The position numbers were made by a program, and so were the translations under genes. Of a DNA stretch of 64,000 bases, positions 24,501 to 34,915 are shown piece after piece. The stretch is taken from the NCBI RefSeq assembly GCF_016906535.1, contig NC_057377.1, positions 1,922,001 to 1,986,000 on the forward strand, in the 5' to 3' direction. This DNA comes from Rhizoctonia solani (lineage: Eukaryota; Basidiomycota; Agaricomycetes; Cantharellales; Ceratobasidiaceae). The notes under the pieces were generated by a model. That model searched no databases. It was not told the DNA's origin and saw nothing but the letters and a program-made list of their open reading frames with translations. How positions within the stretch are numbered: the stretch's first letter is position 1; each line of letters starts with the position of its first letter.

Positions 24501-25800
24501 TTTGCTTTCGTTCCCAAAATAGCATAATATTGGCCATCCTTTAACGTGCGAAAACTGGGCAAATTGTATGCCATCAGACGAGAACATGAATGCGGCAACA
24601 CAGCGGGGGAGTATGCAATTTTGGTCGGAAATTTGTGCCGTCTGGACCTTGCGATGTACTCGATTCATTGCCGCAGAAGTGTACATTTCGCCAAAAAGAG
24701 GCTGCGGGGTTGAGTTGGGGGTATTGGGCGGTTTATAGTATTCGTAGTACGGCTCATAGTGGAAGGTTGGATTTTTGTTAGACGAAAAGGTCTTCCTCAT
24801 AATGTCCAAGAGACTGCGCGCACGAAGTCCAGAAACCTCAACATGAAATGGATCTTTGCTGAGTTGACTCCGAAGGCGAGGGACTTCAAGAACCAGCGGA
24901 ATATTTTTCCATCCCTCTGCAGGCGGACAGCTTGGATCTTGATTTTGAGCGGCCTTGGCAAGTTGGTTGTCGATCTCCCGTAAGTTGACACCAACCATGT
25001 CGGCCGGATTGAAACCCGGTTGAAGCAGTACCTCATCAACAAGAAAGTCCCGGTCAGCAAGAGATTTTGTATTGCCATTAAGCCAGTGGTGCCGTTGTAC
25101 ATAGTAGACAGACAAGTTGGGGCATGGTTGGATGATTTTCTCGACAGACTGAGCATGGTTTAATGGGCGGCAAAGGTGCAGGGGGAGAACATGAGCCATT
25201 GGAGCATTGAGGTCAGGGATAGTCAAGGGGCGCGATGCATATACTCGATAGCGACCAAATAAGTCGGGGGAAGTTCGATACCCTTGCCGCCTGGGAAGTC
25301 GTTGCTCTGTGTTCATGTGTTCATTTTGTAAGGGAGCTACCTCATCAAGAGGCGGAGCCAGGGGCCGGGGACCGTCTGGGAGAGCATCGTGCTCAACTCG
25401 GAATCCAATCCCAACTCGAAGAGCCTGAGATCGTGTAAACGGGCGGGTCCGGGAGGGGTTTACAGCTGCAGTAGGTTCTGGAGGCAAGGGTGGAGGGGCA
25501 TGTTGATCAGGTGTGCTGGGGGCTACCCGGCCATTGTTGCTACTGCCAGCCTGCATATACTCTGTTTAGCTTCAGAAATGCCAACCAGATATAAATACGT
25601 ACCTCATTGCGCTCAGGCTCATGAGTGGGGCTATAGACCCGGCGACGCTTTGCTAGACCTCCATTATCATTGCACTCCGAATCGCAGTCTTCAAAAAGAC
25701 TGTTCTGATAGACCCAACAATGATTTTGATGAAGAGAACGGCTCTTTGCAGTGTTAAAAGTCCGAGGGCAGCCAGAAATACAACATAATTGACTCGACAT
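21529..25800 (-). CDS. Plavaka-type transposase, apparently intact
   Basis: Multi-exon transposase that should cut and paste the 7.25-kb element. The Met at 25800 starts a CxxxxC...HxxxxC zinc finger (CCISGCPRTFNTAKSR..LHQNHC); an upstream in-frame Met exists at 25827. Next come a proline-rich linker, FGRYRVYASRP, the conserved FHYEPYYEYYKPP and LFGEMYTSAAM, ILPRCVAAFMFSSDG and WPILCYFGNESKYERCKP. Following exons give RRRVFPRIMTYSADYPEK, NGGQCLCPRCLVQKP, VVDQLHEVELGVWKTLFKHL, ARDFEDILQ, WHGMAKLRLHTKSTL, YKFHALGDYVRTIEEFGTTD, RQQDSLSPTSHQ, VRWLYYDYDRPGGW, FIDPKDILRATHLIPDF and FVDRDMLMHYIGGGIGHY. The C-terminus is strongly acidic (DNDDEDELGDEDKDG) with TAA at 21529-21531. All blocks expected of Plavaka proteins are in order and open, so activity is plausible. 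Confidence 0.9.
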
Positions 25801-26115
25801 TGTTGGTTTTGGAAGGGGGGGGGGCAATGAAACACGGCCAGCATACCAGCAGTATTTCGAGAAAATGTGCCAGCAAAAATCGGAGCATATAGACCAAACA
25901 TACAGCCCAAAATGTCAGGTACCTGTCCGCGTAAGGTACCATATGCAAATCAAGTTTGTTTCAGGCAAAAGGTGGGCGCCGAGGATGGCAGTCAGTGCCT
26001 TAAGTGCGGCAGTGATTCGCCGTTGAATTTGGTCCCGAACCAACCATTTAAGTCGCTACAGCCTGAGGCATGAACTTAGCTCTCCAGAATCCTCCCCCTC
26101 GAACAACCTGCACTC

Positions 26116-27606
26116 ATGGCTCCCATCCGCGCCAAGTAAGCTCTATTACTCTCAATGATACGTATCCATTTAACTAACATCATCTGATAGCCAGAGATCT
26201 ACCAACGATTCTGAAGATCCTACTGACACCTTGCTTGCTAAGCATAGTCGTTTGATCACTCGAATGAACGAGATGTTCTGGAGCCCATCGGACGTTCTTG
26301 TTCTCGTAAAGAAGATCCATCGTTTGGATGACGACGCCGAGTTGCGAATGCGGGAATCAGCCGATCCCAGGTTAGTATACTGACTTTCATTGAGAATCCA
26401 TGCCAATAACTTTGCCAACTTTTAGCAAGAAACGTCTGCTTATCATAGCAGACAAGATATACGAACTCCAACCCAATTTAGCGGAGTATTTATGTCAAAA
26501 CGGTCGCCCTGGTTCCATTGCTCTCAGGGACGCAAGGTCACGAGTAAGTGACTTGACGTTTTCTATGTGTAGGGTAATGTGCTGAGTCCCACATGCTTAA
26601 AAAGCTGGCTGTTGGCCAAAGCAATGGCCGGTCCGAGGACATGCGTAAGGTTCGGGAGGAGATGCCAAAGTGGGCCGATTGCAAGTGGGACCCCCCACTT
26701 GGCGAGAAGGGCACCCGTGGGTTGCACCACCCACAGTGTGCAACGTTACTTTCCGACTGTCGTGTGGATGTCACTGATGAGTCGTAAGTGACTTTTGTCC
26801 AATTTATCTATTTTCACTGCTGACGCAAGCTACCCACCAGCGCGATGGAACAATTTCGGGCATTTGGGGTTCCAGCAATGGAGCCCAGCTTTTGGGAGCG
26901 CTTCATGTACCAAGATGGGGTAATTGACCCTAACAATCGTGCAACAGGCTTGCTGCGTAGCAGTTTATTAGTTAAGGTATGTTTGGGCCTCGGACTGCAT
27001 GATACATTCGTGTTGGATACTTATATATGCGATATTTCTGCTTAGTCTGCCAAGTGTGTTCTCCTTTCGCCTGGTGCCTCCCACTCCTACTCCCACGCAG
27101 TCTCTCGAGTTGGCTCGAGAGGACGCAGTAGCCACCACAGGGGTTTGATCGGGATTGCAAAGTCATACAGTATCACCGAAGTCAATGCAGCATTCATTGC
27201 CTACATCTGTGTTGTGGTATGCACCAATCAACCTAACGCACTCGATTGACCTAATTCTATGTGGTAGACGCGCCATTCCCTTACATCCGACGAGCACTTT
27301 TCCGAGATATGTGCTGGTTTCAACTACCTCGAGTTTTATAACCAGGTACGCGAGTTCCTCGAGGACCCGAAGTATCGTCGTTGGTCCAAAGAACTTGTGG
27401 AATGGTGGAACAAGTGGGTTTTCAATGAGTTGGTATGCACTATGACTTACATCCGATTTAGAGAAGTTTTCGACGGGGTCCAGTTAGGCGGGCTTGGTGC
27501 GGCTGCGCTTGGACGTGAACATGGCACGCTGTCGATGTTGGACGCACAACTCGAGACGCAAGACCTGAACGTTGGTAACGGTGGCGTGGAAGGAGTGGCG
27601 GCATAG
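26116..27606 (+). CDS. transposon-borne gene, DUF6698-like protein
   Basis: Exons as read: 26116-26135, 26191-26370, 26426-26543, about 26585-26783, 26841-26976, 27046-27216, 27268-27606. Start MAPIRANQRSTNDSED, then a helical stretch (LITRMNEMFWSPSDVLVL), KLAVGQSNGRSEDMRKVREE, CDWDPP-like CKWDPPLGEKGTRGLHHPQ, FWERFMYQDGVIDPNNRATG, SYSITEVNAAFIAYICVV, RHSLTSDEHFSEICAGFNYL and EFYNQVREFLEDP..WWNKW. The order resembles the basidiomycete DUF6698 family as I recall it; function unknown. The splice before 26585 is uncertain: the only in-frame join uses a GAG acceptor at 26584. Divergent from the transposase with a shared upstream region of about 300 bp, so co-expression is plausible. It could be a transposition accessory or a passenger. 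Confidence 0.6.
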
Positions 27607-28311
27607 TCTCAGAATAGCGTTGGTCAAGCTCTTTCATAACCTACTCGTTTATTTTCCTTTCTGAACAACCTTCTCACACTCGTTTACTTTGTTCTTAATT
27701 GTACGTCTCTCTATCCTTGAGAACCCTGTCTTTCATTTATCGAGTATATACACTACGGCCAATGCCATTTAATCGCATATAAACCGGTTTAGCCCAAATA
27801 CTGCGTATGATATACTGGTCGTATAATACCCCGAAAATGGAGCAAACGCAATGAATGGGGTTCCATACATATTTGTTGCCCGTCATACCTACAAATGCAC
27901 GATCCCATCATGCTGTGGTCGACTATAGGAATTTCGCCATTGTGTCTAAAATGAAACTACATGTACCCACATATCGGCTTTGAACAGCCTGGCGCATAGC
28001 ATGTAAATTATACCTACCGGGCACATTCTTTCAATCTGACGTGTGATCGGCATCCTCTGGATGACTGCCCCATTACCCCCGTAATTGGTATTATTCACGT
28101 TTGACATACATAGTTTGTCTACATGACACATTCCATACGTCAGGCACGCCCCTGGGATCAGGCACACCCAAGTGTGCTCAAAATTGCCGGAATTCTCAAA
28201 CGGCTGGTCATTGAACAGCAACCGAATAGTCACTGACATGCCGATATCAGCATATGACTAAATACGTCACCTGATGCGAAATACATGGGCATGTATGCGA
28301 AAACATGACAT
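27607..28311. other. right subterminal non-coding region of the transposon
   Basis: About 700 bp between the plus-strand gene and the right terminal repeat. Two ATGCGAAA motifs lie at 28274 and 28295. No gene seen. Confidence 0.5.
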
Positions 28312-28328
28312 AGCCCGGTTTCGTGATG
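28312..28328 (-). repeat. right terminal inverted repeat
   Basis: AGCCCGGTTTCGTGATG, the reverse complement of 21076-21092 without a mismatch. Confidence 0.93.
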
Positions 28329-28594
28329 TGGTGTTTCGGGCTGCCTTCGATGCCCCTCCCACTCCAGGATCAAGTCAGACTCTTTCCGAATTTTATTATG
28401 GATGTTATGTTGATGAGGATGGGTGGCTGGTCAACAGTCGTAATGACCTGTTGCTTTGGCTTCCGGCGGAGATTGCTCATGCAGGACTGTCCCCTTTCGT
28501 GTCGGTCATTATTACAGAATTTGGAAGACTAGAGATACCGAAGCAGATGCTGGTCGCTGGACGGGAGTGGGACAAGTGCTACATACAGAAGTGA
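28329..28594 (+). pseudogene. orphaned C-terminal end of NLR copy 1
   Basis: Beyond the right TG the NLR frame resumes: FRAAFDAPPTPGSSQTLSEF, GCYVDEDGWLVNSRNDLLLW, LPAEIAHAGLSPFVSV and VAGREWDKCYIQK with TGA at 28592-28594. This matches the tail of copies 2-4 residue by residue, with no decay. A start codon inside the transposon end (28274) happens to be in frame, so an 'ORF' spans the junction, but it is a by-product. The undamaged tail implies that the insertion is recent. Confidence 0.88.
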
Positions 28595-29470
28595 CTGGTG
28601 CATGTGTAGAACAGTATGTAGAAATTCGGATAATGTATTGTATATGATGTATGGTGTAATTGCGTTCACCAACATCAGTAAGTGAACCAATAAGATGCGC
28701 ACGTAGTCACGCACAGGGATCTGCCACCCGCCTTGAGTCACTTGACTACATTTTCATGGAGTATCATAGGGGGCTTCATAGGTCTTTCATACCCCGTACT
28801 TTTCTGCATTCTCACCTTCTTGTTGTTTCTGCCACGTAAGAAGCTAAAGATGCCTCTGAGTACGAAGACTACTAATACTGTCCAATTGATGAGTCGGCGT
28901 GAATATGAAATGAAATTCAACTCTGACTGTGAGGGTGTGATACCTTGCTGACGTCATTCATATCGTTTTTTTTGGGGGCGGAGAGGTGATTGGCATGGAA
29001 CAAGGCATGTCAGGATGAGTTGACCCAACGTTGTATTCTGTCAATGCTTGGGCGGAACCGACTCTTTGGCTGGTCAATTCACGCGAGCCTAGCTTAGGTC
29101 TGAGCTGATCCACGTGGATGCTGGTTTTCCTACCGTGCCATCATCGGATTCATCCAGGCTGTCGAGCCGCTTCCACTCGTCGAGCCGTGCCGCACTAACA
29201 ACCATGTTTCCTTCTACGTTCAATACTCAGCTCTCCATCTTCGTTGTTTTATTAGCATACATTTCTACAGCGGAAATCTATTCAATAAATAGGACCAAGT
29301 GAGATTTGACGCAGTGGGGTCCAACAGCTGTGAGTGGTGTTCCGGGCAAAAACATCCCGTTTAGTACACTCCATCGTCACGATTACGATTCGCACCTAGC
29401 CACACATTCGTCCCGCACAAAGACTCTGCCTAGACGTGGTCTCGCTTGACACATAGTATCTATACGGTTG

Positions 29471-29566
29471 CAGTGTACTTGGGGTTACAAAATGGAATCG
29501 GAAAAAATCACGTGAGCCGCATAGCGTTTGTTCCGATTCGGTTTTGCAACCCCAAGTACATTGCTC
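29471..29566. repeat. imperfect inverted repeat (foldback), about 96 bp
   Basis: The left arm AGTGTACTTGGGGTT..CAAAA..GAATCGGAA (29472-29503) pairs with a right arm ending CAACCCCAAGTACATTGCT (about 29531-29565), arms of about 32 nt with a few mismatches around a 27-nt loop. It could be a tiny MITE remnant or an RNA hairpin; no clear target duplication. Confidence 0.6.
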
Positions 29567-30566
29567 GCTATTCACCCGATGCATATGGCCATGCCTAAAA
29601 GGCCCAATGTTCGGTAGGACACTTGTGGATCCGTGTTGTTTTCTTCCGGGCCACGGTGGCCCGTTCCGTTGGTACCGCCGGGACTAGTCATCCAAGTGAT
29701 CGGCGGGCTGTTGGGTTTGCAACGATCTCATATCTCTATCTCACGCGTCATAAAGTAACTTACTCTCTATCGAGTGTGCGTGAGACGGACTAGGACTCGG
29801 CTGGGGTACATGCCTCGATTTTCCGCGCAATATTGCCATATGGGGGATTCGTTTGGCTCGCATGGCCATCCACCAGAGAGACGCTCATCATGTATCAACT
29901 GATTGAGGACTGTATGTAATGTAGAAAGCAATCGGAGATGTTTACCCTATTTACAGAACAAGACACTGGAACCACAGACGTTGCGGACATCACCGCTGAA
30001 GCCAGGGTACAGCCACTGATGGAGACTCGGGGTAAACGATCAGACAAATCGGCGTGCCCCGATCGTTCCTGGTCTATCCATGGAATACTACAACAGGCTC
30101 ACGTATCGTTGTTCCATTAAAGTCTACCTCACTCTTGTACAGACAGACATACGAGGGTGAACACGACAGAGATTGGCAGGGTCGTTTGGAAGAAAATGCA
30201 TCGAGGGCAAATATTGTCGCGTGGGGGCGGTTGGACACGTGATCTGGTGGGCGTTCTCCTTGACTTTGCCCTACCAGGCTTTCTGTGGCCTGCCGTGATG
30301 CTTCTGCAGTATATCGACTCTTATTCACCACCAGAATTGCGAAAACGAGGGGAACTAAATATACCAGTGATGGTTTGTATGTATCTGGGTGACCAGTGAG
30401 GAGAGGAATGGAAGTGAGTCTGACTGGTGTTGTCTGTGCGTGCAGTGTTGGCGCATGCTGAGCACATGAGCACAGGATCATAAGCGACAGCTTTTGGGCT
30501 TCCGGTCACGCTGATCACCTCTGGGAGTATGGCAGGCTGCAACGTGCAGTCCACGTTCCCTATTGC

Positions 30567-30572
30567 TATAAA
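30567..30572 (+). promoter_or_regulatory. TATA box of NLR copy 2
   Basis: TATAAA 63 nt before the ATG, in the block conserved upstream of copies 2, 3 and 4. Confidence 0.6.
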
Positions 30573-30629
30573 CGATTCGGGCACAAGCGCTCACGGCCAA
30601 TCCGTTCAACGACTACGAAGGCTCGAAAA

Positions 30630-33600
30630 ATGTCGACTCGGAACAACGGATCGAATAGAAAGAAAGGGAAAGTGCGACGCTGGCTGGATAGTCTGTCCTG
30701 CTTCTCATCGTCCGAGGATCCAGTTGCGCTATCGCCCGAGGATCCAGTCGCGCCGTTATCGGGCGTCAAGAGCGGACCATGGGAAGGGCTGCGGGCGACG
30801 CTTAAGACCCTGGGGGACACTCCTGCGATGTTTGGTCCGCTCGTCTCCGCCGCCAGCGTACTTCTCGACTGCTTCGATGTCATCGAGGTATGCTATGTAT
30901 ACGATCGTTCCATGACTCTTCCCGCTCACGCGTACTCTTTGTCAGGCGGTCTCAAGCAACCAGCAAGACTATGAGGATTTGGCAACCAGCCTCGATGCGC
31001 TCAGCAAAGCATTCATGGGAACCTACACCACCAATACATCCAGCTCAGCCACGGGGTGTGTGAAAGGGATCGTCGTGTAAGTCGGCTCTCTGGGCAAGTC
31101 CATGCGAAGGCTGACACGGTGCATAGGTCTATCGAACGAGAGGCGAATGAGATCAAGAGCAAGACCCAGCGCGGGACTGGTAGGCGGGTGCTGATGGCGA
31201 ATGCAGATGAGCAAGACTTAGTGAGGCGATATAGGCGGATACAGTCGCTTTTTCGACAGCTGCAGGTGAGCTTGTGCCATAACCTCGGCAGTTGCATTGG
31301 GCGCTTATACATGTGCAGGCCAATATCGGGATGAGTACATTGGCAAACACGGAGGAACTGGTGGTGGTGTGTACCGCGTCTCACGATGCTTTTGCTTTTG
31401 CTTTCGCTGACCGATTGAGCGGACAGAACTCGAGACTGGCGACACTGAACACAGAGAATAAGGCCACCTACGACTCGCTGCTGTCTGCCTTGACCAACAG
31501 GCGAACATGCACCGAAGGCACACGAGTGAAGGTCCTGTCCGAACTCAAGGACTGGGTGTTTGCGCCGGATCGGCAGTCCGTATACTGGATGAGCGGGATG
31601 GCCGGCACCGGCAAGACCACCATCGCATGTACGTTTGCCAAATGGCTCGAAGGGCAGAAACTACTGGCGGCGAGCTTCTTTTGCACGCGGACGGATGCGG
31701 ACTGCCAGGACGTGGCTCGAATCATACCAACGGTCGCATACCAGCTCGCGCGGTACTGCATCCCATTCCGGTCGGCGCTTTGCGATATTCTCGGAAACGA
31801 CCCAGACTTGAGAACGAAGGACGTAACAAAGCAGTTCGAACGGCTGCTGGTCGACCCACTGAAGACAATCAAGAATGACATACCGAATAATCTGGTGGTG
31901 GTGATCGATGCGCTGGACGAGTGCAACGACCAAAGAGGAGTGGAGCAAGTGCTGGATATGCTGTTCAAGCACGCCAGTCAGCTGCCAATCAAGTTCTTCG
32001 TGACGAGTCGACCCGAAGCAGAGATCTATACAACAATGACGACCCATGCACCGTTGCGTGCGGCGATATACCTACACGACATCGAAAAGTCGCTGGTCAG
32101 GGCGGACATCGAGCTATACCTAAAGCAGGAGCTATCGTCTACGATCCCGGGGCTACCGGATGAAGTGCTCAAGCAGCTCGTGGACCGATCCGGGGTGCTG
32201 TTCATCTATGCGGCTACGCTTGTTCGCTACATTCGACCCGGGACCGGCAGGGCCGATCCTCGTGAACGGCTGAACACGGTACTGGGTATGACCGCCGAGT
32301 CGGGGGAAGAAAAATCACAGATCGACATTCTATACGCGGCGGTACTCAAGTCGGCGCTGGATGATGGAGAGCTGCGAGGGCCGGAGAAAGAGGCGGTGCA
32401 GGCGGTGCTACGTACGGTGCTGTTTGCTCAAGAACCGATATCGCTGGAGACGATCGGGGCACTATCCGGGATCAACAATACGCACCAAGTGGAATACGCG
32501 CTGAATGGGCTTCGATCGGTACTGCACCACTCGGAGGCTACAAACCTTGTGACCACGCTGCATGCATCGTTTCCAGACTTTATGTTCAGCCAGGCCCGGT
32601 CAGGCCGATACTACTGCGACGTCAAGGAGCACAGTCCAGGGCTGGCGAGTCGATGCTTTGGGGTGATGAAAGACCAGCTACGGTTCAACATATGCGATTT
32701 GCCATCCTCGTTCATACGCGACAGCCAGGTCGACAACATACAACACCGAATCAAGACCAAGATCTCGTCTACACTGGCGTATGCATGCCGCTACTGGCCG
32801 AGTCATCTGGCTCAGACGAGAGTGTCGGAAGACATGGTGGTGGCGCTGAAGGAGTTTGTATCGGATCGGCTGCTGTTCTGGATGGAGGTGATGTGCCTGC
32901 GGCGAGAGCTGCTGTTTGGGATTCACGGGTGGTCGGCGATCAAGCAATGGATAGCGGCAAGTGTGATGATGAGAGTCACCCGAGCTGCTTGCTGACATTA
33001 CTTTCAGGAATCGGGGTCTGAATCGCCCGAGGTGGGGCAATGGGTCGACGATGCCAGCCACTTCTGCACCAGCTATGCCGCCAGCCCAGCGTCCCAGTCC
33101 ACTCCACACATCTACATCTCATGCCTGCCTTTCTGCCCTCGGTCGAGCTCGGTATACACGCACTACTGGCATCGGATGCAAGGACTGCTGGAGCTGAAGG
33201 GAAGCCTGATGGACCGCAGAGAGACAGCCGCAGTGGCAACCTGGAACATGGGCTCGCCAGTACGGTCGGTGGCGTACTCGGTGGATGGGAGTCGAGTGGC
33301 AGTGGGATGCGAAGACGGAACAGTGAGCATACGGAACGCATACGATGGCACGGTGGTTGCTGGTCCACTCCAGGCTCACACCGGCTGGGTTCGTTCGGTG
33401 GTGTTCTCGCGTGATGGCAGGCTTGTTGCGTCTGGGTCAGATGATCGCACTATTTGGGTGTGGGACGTGCGCACCGGCAGTCCTGTTGCCGGCCCATTTC
33501 AAGGTCACATCGACCTGGTCCTCTCGGTCTCGTTCTCACCCGACAGCAAGCGCATAGTCTCTGGCTCCGGGGACAACACCGTTTGTATATGGAGCGTAGC

Positions 33601-34915
33601 CGATGGAACACTGCTTTGCGGTCCGTTGCAGGGTCATACCGATTGGGTCCGCTCCGTGACGTACTCGCCCGACGGCACTCTCATTGCCTCTGCCTCCTCC
33701 GACAAGACGATCCGACTGTGGCGCTCGGACGACGGCACTCCTGCTGCTTCACCGCTTCAAGGCCATACCAAAGCTGTCTACTCCGTTGTGTTCAGTCCTG
33801 ATGGCTCTCTGCTTGTCAGCGGGTCACGGGACATGAGCGTTCGTGTGTGGAGGGTGTCTGATGGGGCGGCTGTCACCACTCCGTTTCAGGGCCATACAAG
33901 TGGCGTCACCTCGGTGGCGGTGTCGGCTGATGGCACACTTGCTGTCTCTGGCTCTGATGATCGTACTGTGCGAGTGTGGAGGATCGCCGATGGGTCGCTT
34001 GCTGCCGGTCCATTTGTTGGTCATACTAATCCGATTAACTCAGTTGGGTACTCACCGGATGGGACGCGAGTCATCTCTGGCTCTGATGATCGGACGGTGC
34101 GAGTGTGGAATGTGCGCGAGGGCATAGCGGCTCCTGCTTCCTCAGATCATGCTCTACCCTGGATAAAATCACTCTGGTTCTCGCCCGACAATGGCCACGT
34201 ATTGACCGAATCGGACAAGGGTGAAGTGCGGATGTGGGATGTGTCGAATGGCACCTCCCAGTTAGCCCCACCCGACATACAGCTTCCCCGCCCGCCATCT
34301 ATCACAACATCTCCCGACAGTTCCTACACTGCCCAAACCGATTCAGATGGAGAGCTGATACAGGTTGTGCGGACGGACGACAAGACCGTGGCTGCTGGAC
34401 CGTTTGAGCCCATCCCTCGAGTATGGCAGTTTGCGGACGACAGCAGCTGTGTCATTGTAGGCTTCAAGGATGGCACGATTCGAGGCATATCACTGCGGAC
34501 TGGAGAGACTGTATTCCGATTACGCTCCGCTAGTGACGATTGGGTTGACCTGATTGGACAGTGCTCGGATGGCTCACTTCTTGCGTCCGTTGACGACAAT
34601 GACCACCCCAGTCGTAGCCTACGAGTCTGGAGTACGACCTCGCCTATCATAGGGTTTCACACCCCCACCGATGCCCCTTCCGGTTCGGGATCAAGTCAGA
34701 CTCTTTCGGGACTTTACGATGGATGTCATGTCGATGGGGATGGCTGGCTGGTCAACAGCCGTAATGATCTGTTGCTGTGGCTTCCGGCGGAGATGGCTGA
34801 TGCAGGACTGTCTCCGTTCGTGTCGGTGATCGTTACAACGTCTGGAACATTAGAGGTCCCGAAGCAGTGGCTGGTCGCTGGACGAGGGTGGGACAAGTGC
34901 TATATACGGAAGTAA
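30630..34915 (+). CDS. NACHT-WD40 STAND protein, copy 2, 1,337 aa
   Basis: Exons: 30630-30887, 30946-31076, 31127-31265, 31319-31366, 31427-32956, 33008-34915. Same architecture as copy 1, but complete. NACHT motifs are GMAGTGKTTIACTF, VVVIDALDECND and FFVTSRPE. The WD40 exon has about eleven blades and ends with the tail GWLVNSRNDLLLWLPAEMAD...GWDKCYIRK, which copy 1 lacks. The polar linker after the N-terminal basic segment is 66 codons shorter than in copies 3 and 4; a repeated SPEDPVA at the junction hints at a deletion between short repeats. The 60-nt intron 31367-31426 is in frame without a stop, so retention would add 20 residues. The 1,530-nt NACHT exon has the same length in all four copies. 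Ligand and downstream pathway are unknown; allorecognition or non-self sensing is inferred from the class. Confidence 0.92.
32957..33007 (+). other. GC-AG intron joining NACHT and WD40 exons, copy 2
   Basis: GCAAGTGTG...TTCAG, 51 nt, phase 0 (ATA GCG | GAA TCG). Same position and length as in the other copies. Confidence 0.8.

Larger units (their letters stand above)
21076..28328. mobile_element. Plavaka-type (CACTA-related) DNA transposon, 7,253 bp
   Basis: Bounded by perfect 17-bp terminal inverted repeats CATCACGAAACCGGGCT / AGCCCGGTTTCGTGATG and a TG duplication. It splits copy 1 of the NACHT-WD40 array exactly where copy 4 continues without interruption. It holds a minus-strand transposase (21529-25800) and a plus-strand gene (26116-27606), with about 300 bp between their starts. 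Both termini are intact and the transposase has no visible stop, so the element may be autonomous and young. Family assignment rests on recognition of the transposase; many fungal transposons of this group have been described, so novelty lies mainly in the cargo and position. Confidence 0.92.
28595..30629. other. NLR spacer between copies 1 and 2
   Basis: Diverged relative of the spacers at 34916-36842 and 41312-43257 (shared GTTGGTACCGCCGGGA near 29670 and the conserved upstream block GCGCATGCTGAGCACATGAG near 30450). It contains the foldback at 29471-29566. No supported gene. Confidence 0.6.

Noticed and set aside
28274..28594. ORF starting inside the transposon end and running into the NLR tail
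   Set aside because: The start lies in transposon sequence; the coding part is the orphaned NLR C-terminus.
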